DNA from: a bacterium
GTDB taxonomy: Bacteria; Blakebacterota; Blakebacteria; Blakebacterales; Blakebacteraceae
DNA length: 15,544 nucleotides
Assembly (NCBI GenBank): GCA_025774205.1
Contig: JALGWK010000034.1
Coordinates: 1 to 15,544 of the forward strand
Direction: 5' to 3'
Shown here: positions 7,959-14,261 of the stretch, one piece after another
Position numbering within the stretch: position 1 is the stretch's first letter
Layout: every line of letters begins with the position of its first letter
Notes under the pieces: model-generated
What the model was told of the DNA's origin: nothing
The model's input: only the letters and a program-made list of their open reading frames with translations
Database searches by the model: none
Translations under genes and position numbers: made by a program

Positions 7959-7990
7959 GCCAATCCTAGCCTGTTCACTGCGGGATTGGC
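7959..7990. repeat. 8-bp perfect inverted repeat in the leader of the M14 operon
   Basis: GCCAATCC (7959-7966) and GGATTGGC (7983-7990) are perfect inverted copies around a 16-base centre. If the promoter at 8002-8031 is correct, the repeat begins a few bases after the transcription start of the carboxypeptidase operon. It could be an operator half-site pair or an RNA stem in the 5' untranslated region; there is no T-run, so it is not a terminator. Confidence 0.5.
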
Positions 7991-8001
7991 ATCTCTTATC
8001 C

Positions 8002-8031
8002 TGTATACAATCGAGGAAACGATCACATCAA
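8002..8031 (-). promoter_or_regulatory. Candidate promoter of the M14 carboxypeptidase operon
   Basis: Minus-strand TTGATG (8026-8031) and TATACA (8002-8007) are spaced by 18 bases, four of six consensus matches in each box. It is the best sigma-70-like pair in the 231-base divergent gap and would give a leader of roughly 90 bases. Three TCCGG motifs lie just upstream of the -35 box (8036-8059). Confidence 0.32.
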
Positions 8032-8137
8032 TTCATCCGGACTTTTCCGGACACTCCGGTAGCGGTCATCGGAAGGGTTCTGGTACGATATCGGACCGTA
8101 TGTGGATCGATCACCAGGCCAGAACGGATTGAACGCG

Positions 8138-8503
8138 ATGAAATGCCCCGAATGCGGCACCGATTACCGCGATGAATACACCCACTGTCACGACTGCGAA
8201 GTACCCCTGGTCTCCGACTCGGACTATGAGCAGCGACAGCGTGCCGCCGAAGCCGATCGGGAGAAGTACCGCGACATGAAGATCGTGGAGGTATGCTCGG
8301 TTCAGGGTGTCGCGGAAGCGGATGTCATCCGGGGGATGCTCGAATCGATCGGTATCGAGAGCATGACCAGGGGGCATTCGGTTCTGAGCGTGCACCCGTT
8401 CACGATGGACGGCATGGGTGAGGTTCGGATCCTGGTGGCTGAGCCGGACGCGGAGGCGGCCCGGGAGGCAATCGCCACCCACTTCGAGGAGGATTCCTCA
8501 TAG
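8138..8503 (+). CDS. Small zinc-ribbon protein with a DUF2007 (signal-transducing-type) domain
   Basis: 121 aa from the ATG at 8138, chosen because the protein then begins directly with the zinc ribbon; a longer frame opens at 8102 but adds 12 residues without family character. Cys3, Cys6, Cys17 and Cys20 (MKCPECG, then CHDCEVPL) form a four-cysteine zinc ribbon. After a charged helix (27-45) comes the ferredoxin-like DUF2007 pattern: VEVCSVQGVAEADVIRGMLE at 50-69, IGIES at 71-75, and VRILVAEPDAEAAREAI at 96-112. DUF2007 proteins are described as putative prokaryotic signal transducers, with no proven biochemical role. The ribosome site is weak. The gene diverges from the M14 operon, and its last six bases overlap the 3' end of the OCD-like gene on the other strand. 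Confidence 0.8.
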   Translation: MKCPECGTDYRDEYTHCHDCEVPLVSDSDYEQRQRAAEADREKYRDMKIVEVCSVQGVAEADVIRGMLESIGIESMTRGHSVLSVHPFTMDGMGEVRILVAEPDAEAAREAIATHFEEDSS

Positions 8504-9475
8504 TTCTATTTCGGTCCCGATCCCCTGCTCCTGCGCCCGTTCATAGACCAGTTTCGCGGTCGCGGCATCCTGGATCGCCAGACCGTTCGACTTGAACAGG
8601 GTGATCTGTTCGGGCGAGGTCCGACCTTCCTTCCGCCCGGCCACGATCTCGGCGAGTTCGGCGTGGATGTGTCCCTCGTCGATCAAACCCTCCGAGATCG
8701 GGATCATGATGTCCCCCGCCTCGTTCAGGCAGGCCTCATAGGAGTCGGCGATCAGGAGCGATCTCCTGACGATTTCCCCATCCATCTCCCTCGCGCCCGG
8801 TGAGTGACTGCCGATCCCGTTGATGTGTGTGCCCTCCCTCACCTTCGAGCCGTCGAGGATCGGGTCGGGAGAGCTGGTGGCCGCACAGATGATGTCGGCT
8901 TCGAGGAGCGCCTCCTCCTCATCCTGCACCTCGACCGGGATCCCGAGCAGGTCGCTCATCTCGTTGGAGAAACTGTACGCCGCCTCGGGAACCACATCGC
9001 AGATCATCGCCCGTGAGACATCCCGGACCTCACATACCGCCCAGAGCTGCATCCGGGCCTGAACCCCGGCCCCGTAGATCGTCACGACCTGTCCCTCGTC
9101 CTCACGGGCCAGGAACCTGGTGGCCAGGCCGCTGACAGCGCCGGTACGAACCGCCGTCAGGTAGCCGCCGTCCATGATGCAGATCACCTGGCCGGTGGAG
9201 GCGTCCTGCAGCAGCACGGTCCCGATGACGACCGGGAGTCCGTGATTGGCGGGATTGTCCTTGTAGACCGTGACGACCTTGCAGGCGAGGGCATTCATCT
9301 CCTGCAGGTAGGCAGGCATATAGAGAGAGAGCCCGTCGGGAGGTTTGATCGGCGTCCGCAGCGGGAGCGCCGCCGTGCCGGCGGCCATCTCGTTGAACGC
9401 TTTCTCGTGAGCGTCGATGCACTCCCCCATCTGGAGGACTGACTGGACCTCGTCCCGGTTGATCATCAGCGGCAT
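8498..9475 (-). CDS. Ornithine cyclodeaminase / mu-crystallin family NAD(P)-dependent enzyme
   Basis: 325 aa, the usual family length. The N-terminal substrate domain has Lys66 (ACKVVTVY) and MDGGYLTAVRTGAVSG at 101-116 with Arg110, which binds the carboxylate in the family. The Rossmann segment begins YGAGVQARMQ (134-143), a GxGxxA dinucleotide loop, followed by AATSSPDPIL and IGSHSPGAREMD. Further conserved parts are ADSYEACLNEAGD at 243-255 and LFKSNGLAIQDAATAKL at 293-309. Members include ornithine cyclodeaminase, alanine dehydrogenase, ketimine reductase and pyrroline-2-carboxylate reductase; the sequence alone does not choose between them. A strong GGAGG sits six bases before the ATG. 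It is transcribed alone on the minus strand, downstream of the M28/GalM/ADA operon and separated from it by 466 bases. An amino-acid-catabolic role would suit the neighbouring peptidases, but that is inference. Confidence 0.88.
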   Translation of the reverse strand: MPLMINRDEVQSVLQMGECIDAHEKAFNEMAAGTAALPLRTPIKPPDGLSLYMPAYLQEMNALACKVVTVYKDNPANHGLPVVIGTVLLQDASTGQVICIMDGGYLTAVRTGAVSGLATRFLAREDEGQVVTIYGAGVQARMQLWAVCEVRDVSRAMICDVVPEAAYSFSNEMSDLLGIPVEVQDEEEALLEADIICAATSSPDPILDGSKVREGTHINGIGSHSPGAREMDGEIVRRSLLIADSYEACLNEAGDIMIPISEGLIDEGHIHAELAEIVAGRKEGRTSPEQITLFKSNGLAIQDAATAKLVYERAQEQGIGTEIEL

Positions 9476-9518
9476 GTTGATCCTCCACGGTCAATACCGC
9501 CGGATGATGATCGCACCT

Positions 9519-9538
9519 GAAAAAGTCCGGCCGGCGGA
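9519..9538 (-). terminator. Weak intrinsic terminator candidate upstream of the OCD-like gene
   Basis: On the minus strand TCCG-CCGGC-CGGA is followed by C and five T (plus-strand A-run 9520-9524). The stem is only four G/C-rich pairs, so efficiency is doubtful. Its position, after the minus-strand operon ending at 9942 and 44 bases before the OCD-like ATG, would suit a transcript end. Confidence 0.3.
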
Positions 9539-9552
9539 TGTTGGCGGATGTT
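9533..9552. repeat. Two tandem copies of a 10-base unit
   Basis: GGCGGATGTT occurs twice in direct succession (9533-9542 and 9543-9552), about 60-75 bases upstream of the OCD-like start codon. A helical-turn spacing like this can be a protein-binding site; a two-copy slippage repeat is just as likely. Confidence 0.6.
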
Positions 9553-9670
9553 GATGGAACCTCGCTCGATCTCCAGTGAGACTAGGCTCTCTCCCGTATC
9601 CGCGTCGACCTTATAGTTACTTCCGGTCGCTGGATCCGGCTTCAGTCACCGGAAACCAGAAAGATTCAGA

Positions 9671-9941
9671 TCAACTGCCCCGTCGGGGAGCGTCCGGGTT
9701 CGCTACCCAGAGCACATTCACGATCTTCCATTCCTCGTTGATCTTCGCTATCTGTAAAAGATCGATATACATAGCCGAGACGATCCAGACCCGGGGCGGA
9801 CATTCTGAAGGTTTGAACTGACACCGATCACTCACCAGGATTCCCGGATACTCAGGCTCTCCCGACTCTCCGCATCTTTCGTGATCCTGAAGGAGGCTCC
9901 GGGAGACGATTGGATGGATGGACGAAAGCGCGGAGGAGTGA
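9671..9941 (-). pseudogene. Decayed NTF2-like (putative lumazine-binding type) gene remnant
   Basis: The minus strand between the stop of the M28 gene and 9671 is open and ends in a very family-like stretch, AMYIDLLQ followed directly by AKINEEWKIVNVLW (about 9703-9775). This is the last two beta strands of the SnoaL/NTF2-like putative lumazine-binding family, where a 'YIDYLxLAKINGxWKIVNVLW' ending is characteristic. Upstream the same frame has IHPIVSRSLL, possibly from the conserved 'HPxxxxR' helix, then about 45 residues lacking family character (many Cys, Pro and Gly). The family's usual length is about 120-150 aa, and its N-terminal helices ('Y.eGW..gD..rM') are absent; further upstream this frame runs inside the M28 gene. 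No start codon with a ribosome site precedes the remnant. I read it as the 3' part of a broken gene. A short functional peptide is less likely. Confidence 0.6.
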
Positions 9942-11258
9942 TCAGCGCAGGTAGGCCGAGATGAGTGACGGCCTGCCTGCCCCGCTGACCGCGGCCACAC
10001 CAACCATGATCTCATCGATGTCCTTGTGCGGGAAGGTGACCTGAAAAGGCATGCCGACCCAGACAAATTCCTCCCAGCGCGGCGCGGTCGTCGAACGCAA
10101 GGCGATCACGTAACCGGTGACCCCCTCCCCCACGGCCGGCATGAACCTGACCTGGGCGTCGTAGCCCTCCCCGCGACCGAGACCCATCGGTGTCGGTGAG
10201 GCCGAGGCCAGCGCCAGGGTGGCCGCCGCGGCGGCCTCGATGCGGGCGTTCCGCATCAGGTAGTCCATGTCGAGGTTGGCGAAGGTATCGTTGTAGGAGT
10301 GCTGGTTATTGTAGTCCTCGTTCGACTCCACGAGACGCACCCCCGCGAACCCTTCCCGGTTGAAGGCGGTGTGGTCGCCGCCCCGACCGAACCGGTCCTT
10401 TCGGAAAATGAGATCCACGTCCTGATCCGGCACGTACCTCTCACCGATCATCTCCATGAACCGGGCGATCTGACGCGAGGGGGAGTCCATCGGCCCGTCG
10501 CTGAAAACCCGCACGGTCGTGGGCTGGCTCGGGGCGCCCCCGCCGCGGACGCTGCTGCCGATCATGTCCATCATCAGGACCGCTTCGATCTCCTTGCCCT
10601 CGGCCTTCATCTTCTGCGCCAGCAGGGAAGCGCCTACCAGGCCCTGCTCCTCGGCCACGAAGCCCACGAAGACCAGGGTCTTCTGAAAATCGTACTGCGA
10701 GAAGACACGGGCGCATTCCATCGCCACCGCCACCCCGCTGATGTCATCGTTCACGCCCGGCGCCGGCCGGTTCGGGTCGCGCCGCTCATACGTATCACCC
10801 TCACGAACCGGATCGAGGTTGATGGAATCGTAGTGTCCGCCGAGGATGATGTGCTGATTCGCGAGGGCGGGATTCGTGCCCGGCAGAACCGCCGTGATGT
10901 TCACCAGTTCCGTGCCGGCATCCGACACCCACCGGTCGAGGTAGACGTCCAGCCGGGGAGAGTAGGCTTCCACCTGCTCCTTCAACCAGCGTCGGGCACC
11001 GCCTATCCCGCGGGTGTCGCTCTCTGTTTCCGACAGGGTGTTTCTCGTCTCGAACGACTCCATCCCCTTCAGGATGACTTCAATGTTCTCCCGGGAGATC
11101 TGGCTGACGATCTCCTCGACCAGCGGATCTGTCGCGAACCAGGGCTCCAGGGCCGGATCCTGGCCGCTGGCGCCCGAACATCCCGCGAGGGCCCCGCCGA
11201 GGCCGACCAGAGCGAGTGCGATCATTCCGAAGCTGATGCTGGCACGGATACGGTTCAC
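9942..11258 (-). CDS. M28-family zinc aminopeptidase lipoprotein
   Basis: 438 aa. Basic start, hydrophobic 9-25 and lipobox LAGC (Cys27) predict a lipid-anchored, outward-facing protein. Two-zinc M28 site: GGHYDS (His142, Asp144), PGVNDDISG (bridging Asp at 171 or 172), VAEEQGLVGA with catalytic Glu203 and ligand Glu204, MDMIG with Asp231, and QHSYNDT with His320. The M28 fold is compact and lies at about 85-350; about 85 extra residues follow and look like a small beta domain. Members release N-terminal residues from peptides, complementing the secreted M14 carboxypeptidases nearby. The start is GTG at 11256-11258 with GGGAGA about five bases upstream. It is the last gene of the ADA-GalM-M28 operon, 13 bases after the mutarotase gene, and the NTF2-like remnant follows its stop. 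Confidence 0.92.
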   Translation of the reverse strand: MNRIRASISFGMIALALVGLGGALAGCSGASGQDPALEPWFATDPLVEEIVSQISRENIEVILKGMESFETRNTLSETESDTRGIGGARRWLKEQVEAYSPRLDVYLDRWVSDAGTELVNITAVLPGTNPALANQHIILGGHYDSINLDPVREGDTYERRDPNRPAPGVNDDISGVAVAMECARVFSQYDFQKTLVFVGFVAEEQGLVGASLLAQKMKAEGKEIEAVLMMDMIGSSVRGGGAPSQPTTVRVFSDGPMDSPSRQIARFMEMIGERYVPDQDVDLIFRKDRFGRGGDHTAFNREGFAGVRLVESNEDYNNQHSYNDTFANLDMDYLMRNARIEAAAAATLALASASPTPMGLGRGEGYDAQVRFMPAVGEGVTGYVIALRSTTAPRWEEFVWVGMPFQVTFPHKDIDEIMVGVAAVSGAGRPSLISAYLR

Positions 11259-11271
11259 GGTATTCTCCCGG

Positions 11272-12450
11272 TTACGGAGTCGTTGAGAATCTGTAGATCG
11301 TTGTCTGACGGTACGTCTCCCCCGGTCTCAGGATCACCGGGGGGAATTGAGCCTGGTTCACCGAGTCAGGGAAGTGCTGGGCCTCGAGACAGAGGCCACC
11401 GTGCTTGTCGAACACGATCCCGTCCGTCCGACGCAGGGTCCCGTCCAGAAAATTTCCTGAATAGAACTGCACTCCCGGCTCGGTGGTGTACATATCCATT
11501 ACCCGGCCACTGCCCGGGTCCTTCAATCGGGCCGCGAAGGCGGGCACGGAATCATCATCGGATCCGTTCAGGACGTAGCAGTGGTCGTACCCTCCAGCGA
11601 ATTCCTCCCCCCTGATCTGTGCTATCCGTTCTCCGATCAGGTGGGGGGTGGTGAAGTCCATCTCCGTACCGGCCACGGCCGCCAGTTCACCGGTCGGGAT
11701 GAGGGTATCGTCCACCGGCAGGTAGCGGTCGGCGTTGAGGGTGAGTTCATGATCGAGGATGTCGCCCGAGCCGATACCCGCCAGATTGAAGTAGCTGTGC
11801 TGAGTGAGGTTGATCGGGGTGGCCGCGTCGGTCGTCGCCGTGTATTCGACGATCAATTCATCGTCATCGCTCAGGATGTAGACCACTTCCACCTCGAGAT
11901 TCCCGGGATAGCCCTCCTCCTGGTCACGACTCAGGTAGGTGAGCCGCAGGGCCGGTCCCCGATCGGAGGTGAACGGTTCAGCCTTCCAGACAGCCGTATC
12001 GAAGCCCCTGATCCCGCCGTGGAGATGATTGGGACCGTTGTTGATCGCCAGTCGGTACTCACGGCCGTCGAGAAGGAACCGCCCCCCGGCGATGCGATTG
12101 CCCACCCGGCCGACCAGGCTGCCGAAGTAGGGATGACCATCGAGGTACTTCTCGATGGATTCAAACCCCAGGACCACACTCTCGAAGCCTCCATCCCGGT
12201 CGGGAACGCGCAGGGAGGTGATGATGCCGCCGTAATTGGTGATCTTCGCTTCGAGTCCGTTCCGGTTGGTCAGGGTAAAGAGGTTCACGCCGTACGGTTC
12301 CTGTTCGATATCCATTCCGGCTCCTTGAGCGGTTCCCGGCTCCTGTTCCTTTGAACATGAGCCTGTTACAACACCGAGGCCGAGCAGCAGGAGAGTGCCG
12401 TGCATCAGGAAGAGAGCGCGCCTGCGCCCGCCTGTCGAGACAGAGGTCAT
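11272..12450 (-). CDS. galM: Aldose 1-epimerase (galactose mutarotase) lipoprotein
   Basis: 392 aa from the ATG at 12448-12450, chosen because AAGGAG stands four bases upstream. The open frame extends to 12594, but that part overlaps the adenosine deaminase gene and has no protein character. Signal segment at 10-30, then GSCSK with Cys32, so a lipoprotein. Mutarotase motifs: TNYGGIITSLRVPDRDG (71-87), GSLVGRVGNRIAGGRF (110-125), NNGPNHLHGG (137-146), LTQHSYFNLAG (215-225) with catalytic His218, and LCLEAQHFPDSVNQ (353-366) with catalytic Glu356. The enzyme interconverts alpha and beta forms of aldoses such as galactose or glucose. Family length without the leader is about 340, as here. The exported form implies a role on sugars outside the cytoplasm. 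Middle gene of the operon: 34 bases after the deaminase, 13 before the M28 peptidase. Confidence 0.92.
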   Translation of the reverse strand: MTSVSTGGRRRALFLMHGTLLLLGLGVVTGSCSKEQEPGTAQGAGMDIEQEPYGVNLFTLTNRNGLEAKITNYGGIITSLRVPDRDGGFESVVLGFESIEKYLDGHPYFGSLVGRVGNRIAGGRFLLDGREYRLAINNGPNHLHGGIRGFDTAVWKAEPFTSDRGPALRLTYLSRDQEEGYPGNLEVEVVYILSDDDELIVEYTATTDAATPINLTQHSYFNLAGIGSGDILDHELTLNADRYLPVDDTLIPTGELAAVAGTEMDFTTPHLIGERIAQIRGEEFAGGYDHCYVLNGSDDDSVPAFAARLKDPGSGRVMDMYTTEPGVQFYSGNFLDGTLRRTDGIVFDKHGGLCLEAQHFPDSVNQAQFPPVILRPGETYRQTTIYRFSTTP

Positions 12451-12484
12451 CGGACTCCTTCCGGTTCCGGGAAGAGGGGATGAT

Positions 12485-13519
12485 TCAGGTAGCGCTGCAG
12501 ACATCTGACTGGTCGGGAGATTCACCCTGCGCCGCGAGCCAGGCGTCGAGGTCGGAAAGGAATCGGCTTCGCTCTTCCTCCTCGATGATGGCAACCTCGA
12601 TCGCGTTGCTCATCCACCGGGCAAGGGTGCTCGCGGTCGTGCCGCGCTCGGTTACCATCCGGGCCATCTCACCGGTGAGATCGGGGCCGAAAAAGAGCGC
12701 GTCATCGGAGTTGAGCGTGATCTTCACGCCTCCCTCCTCCATTTCGCAGATCGGGTGTTCACCGTAATTGGGGATGTTCCTCAGTCGTTCATTGGAGGTA
12801 GGGCAGACTTCAACAACGATGTCCCGATCCCTGAGCATCTCTATGGTGCCGGGATCCTGTATGGCGGCGGTACCATGACCGATCTGGGTCGAACCCACCT
12901 CGACCGCAGCCCTGATATACTCCGGGCCGGCCATCTCTCCGGCATGCATCTTCAGCTTCTTGCCCGCTTCCAGGACGGGAACGAAGACGTCCGCAAACAT
13001 GTCGGCGGGCCATCCCGGTTCGGTGCCGTGGAGATCGAAACCGGAGATCACGGGTGATTCGAGGACCTCGTCGATCCAGCCGGCGGTCACCTCGATACCT
13101 TCCTCCCGGTTGACCCCTCCGATCCACCTGATGACGGTGCCCAGTCCAGCGGCCCGGTCCGCTTCCATAGCCAGCAGATCGAGTACCGTGGCGGTATCGA
13201 CATTCGAACGGGCGAAGACGTTGAGACCGACATTCACTTCCGCGTACCTGATATTCTGAGCGATCAGCATGTCGCCGATTGCCGGTATCAGCTCGGCATA
13301 GCCGGTCGGGGCGGAGACCCAGGGGCCGATATAGTCACGGAAGAGCTGGCGGAAATCATCCCAGCTGGCAAATCGGAAGTCGGGTTCCAGCCAGTGGGGT
13401 GACTCGGGAAAGTCATTGCCCGTATGGCGTTGGAGCGCCTCTTTCACCACTCGCCACTCCACCGAGGCCTCCAGATGGAGGTGGAGTTCTGCCTTCGGCA
13501 TCCCGGCGAGGTCGAGCAA
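12485..13519 (-). CDS. Adenosine deaminase family aminohydrolase
   Basis: 344 aa, cytoplasmic (no signal). Zinc and catalytic residues of the ADA superfamily: HLHLE with His13 and His15, MHAGE with His192 and Glu195, IGHGTA with His215, and NSDDALFFG with zinc ligand Asp272 and Asp273. CPTSN at 239-243 is also typical. The enzyme hydrolyses an amino group from a purine base or nucleoside. Two signatures differ from classical adenosine deaminase: FDLHGTE (161-167) where DLAGxE is usual, and DDAL where DDP is usual. Adenosine, adenine, methylthioadenosine or aminodeoxyfutalosine therefore remain possible substrates. The start is TTG at 13517-13519, with GGGAG six bases before it; the next ATG, six codons in, has no ribosome site. 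First gene of the operon with the mutarotase and M28 lipoproteins; divergent from thiE, with 102 bases between. Confidence 0.87.
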   Translation of the reverse strand: MLDLAGMPKAELHLHLEASVEWRVVKEALQRHTGNDFPESPHWLEPDFRFASWDDFRQLFRDYIGPWVSAPTGYAELIPAIGDMLIAQNIRYAEVNVGLNVFARSNVDTATVLDLLAMEADRAAGLGTVIRWIGGVNREEGIEVTAGWIDEVLESPVISGFDLHGTEPGWPADMFADVFVPVLEAGKKLKMHAGEMAGPEYIRAAVEVGSTQIGHGTAAIQDPGTIEMLRDRDIVVEVCPTSNERLRNIPNYGEHPICEMEEGGVKITLNSDDALFFGPDLTGEMARMVTERGTTASTLARWMSNAIEVAIIEEEERSRFLSDLDAWLAAQGESPDQSDVCSAT

Positions 13520-13550
13520 CCGTCTCTCCCTTCATGCGATACAACACTTC

Positions 13551-13579
13551 AGATTAGTGGATGTCGGCGACATTGTGAA
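13551..13579 (-). promoter_or_regulatory. Candidate promoter of the ADA-GalM-M28 operon
   Basis: Minus-strand TTCACA (13574-13579; five of six to TTGACA) and TAATCT (13551-13556; the three most conserved -10 bases kept) are separated by exactly 17 bases. Transcription would start about 25 bases before the TTG start codon at 13519. Confidence 0.42.
13561..13573. promoter_or_regulatory. Palindrome in the promoter spacer, possible operator
   Basis: ATGTCG-G-CGACAT is a perfect inverted repeat of six bases around one central base. It fills 13 of the 17 spacer bases of the predicted minus-strand promoter and lies about 50 bases upstream of the thiE start codon. This is where a repressor would block the deaminase operon. 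The binding protein is unknown. Confidence 0.4.
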
Positions 13580-13621
13580 AGTAGTATTCTGTGGGCTCCA
13601 AGAGTACGTGAGGTGATACTG

Positions 13622-14239
13622 ATGGACCTTTCCCTCTACCTCGTGACCGACCGGCCGCTCTCCCGCGGCAGACCGATCGATGAGATCGTCTCCGCGGCCA
13701 TTGCCGGGGGCGTCACCACCATCCAGCTGCGTGAGAAGGATGCATCGACCGCGGAGTTCCTCGATCTGGCCCTGCGGGTGCGTTCGATCACGCGTGAGTC
13801 GGGGGTGACCTTCATCGTGAACGACCGGCTCGATATCGCGCTGGCATCGGATGCCGACGGGATTCACGTCGGCCAGGACGACATGCCGGCCGATCTCGCC
13901 CGTCGGCTCATCGGACCGGGGAAGATTCTGGGGGTCACCGCGGCGGATGCGGAGCAGGTCGAGGCGGCGGTCGCTGCCGGCGCCGATTACATCGGCTGCA
14001 ATGCCGTCTTCGCGACCCCGACCAAGACCGATACCGGAATCCCCCAGGGAATCGCGGGACTCGCGGGACTGGTTCGTACATCACCGGTACCGGTCGTGGC
14101 GATCGGCGGGATCAACGCCGCCAACGCGGCCGAAGTCCTCTCCACCGGTGTCGCCGGGATCGCCGTGGTTTCGGCGATCATAGCCGCCGATGATCCGGAG
14201 ATGGCGGCCCGGGAACTGAAACAGATAACCGACAGATAA
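13622..14239 (+). CDS. thiE: Thiamine-phosphate synthase
   Basis: 205 aa, normal family length, from the ATG at 13622 with GAGGTG upstream; the open frame extends to 13424 but overlaps the divergent deaminase gene. TIM-barrel motifs of ThiE: LYLVTDR at 5-11, QLREKD at 35-40 (pyrimidine pyrophosphate binding), FIVNDRLDIAL at 64-74, DGIHVGQDDMP at 79-89, LGVTAAD (usually GVS), CNAVFATPTKTD at 126-137 (the TxTK loop that binds thiazole phosphate), AIGGI at 160-164 and VVSAI at 182-186. The enzyme joins hydroxymethylpyrimidine pyrophosphate to thiazole phosphate to give thiamine phosphate in the cytoplasm. First gene of a thiE-thiM operon, 22 bases before thiM. No TPP riboswitch was found in the 102-base upstream gap. 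Confidence 0.95.
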   Translation: MDLSLYLVTDRPLSRGRPIDEIVSAAIAGGVTTIQLREKDASTAEFLDLALRVRSITRESGVTFIVNDRLDIALASDADGIHVGQDDMPADLARRLIGPGKILGVTAADAEQVEAAVAAGADYIGCNAVFATPTKTDTGIPQGIAGLAGLVRTSPVPVVAIGGINAANAAEVLSTGVAGIAVVSAIIAADDPEMAARELKQITDR

Positions 14240-14261
14240 CCATCCAACAGGAGCAGCAGTG

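Noticed and set aside
9621-9654. TTCCGGT...ACCGGAA inverted repeat (7 bp, 20-base centre) as a terminator
   Set aside because: The loop is long and neither side has a T-run; it may be a chance repeat in GC-rich DNA.
10299-11615. Plus-strand open frame (438 codons) across the M28 and GalM genes
   Set aside because: Spans the junction of two well-supported minus-strand genes and has no protein-family character.
12451-12594. Longer start for the mutarotase gene
   Set aside because: The extension overlaps the deaminase gene by 110 bases, reads as low-complexity Ser/Pro/Arg sequence and would bury the lipoprotein signal; AAGGAG marks the ATG at 12450.
13520-13621. TPP riboswitch ahead of thiE
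   Set aside because: The conserved CUGAGA and the GAU-rich second half of the THI element are not present in this 102-base gap or before thiM.
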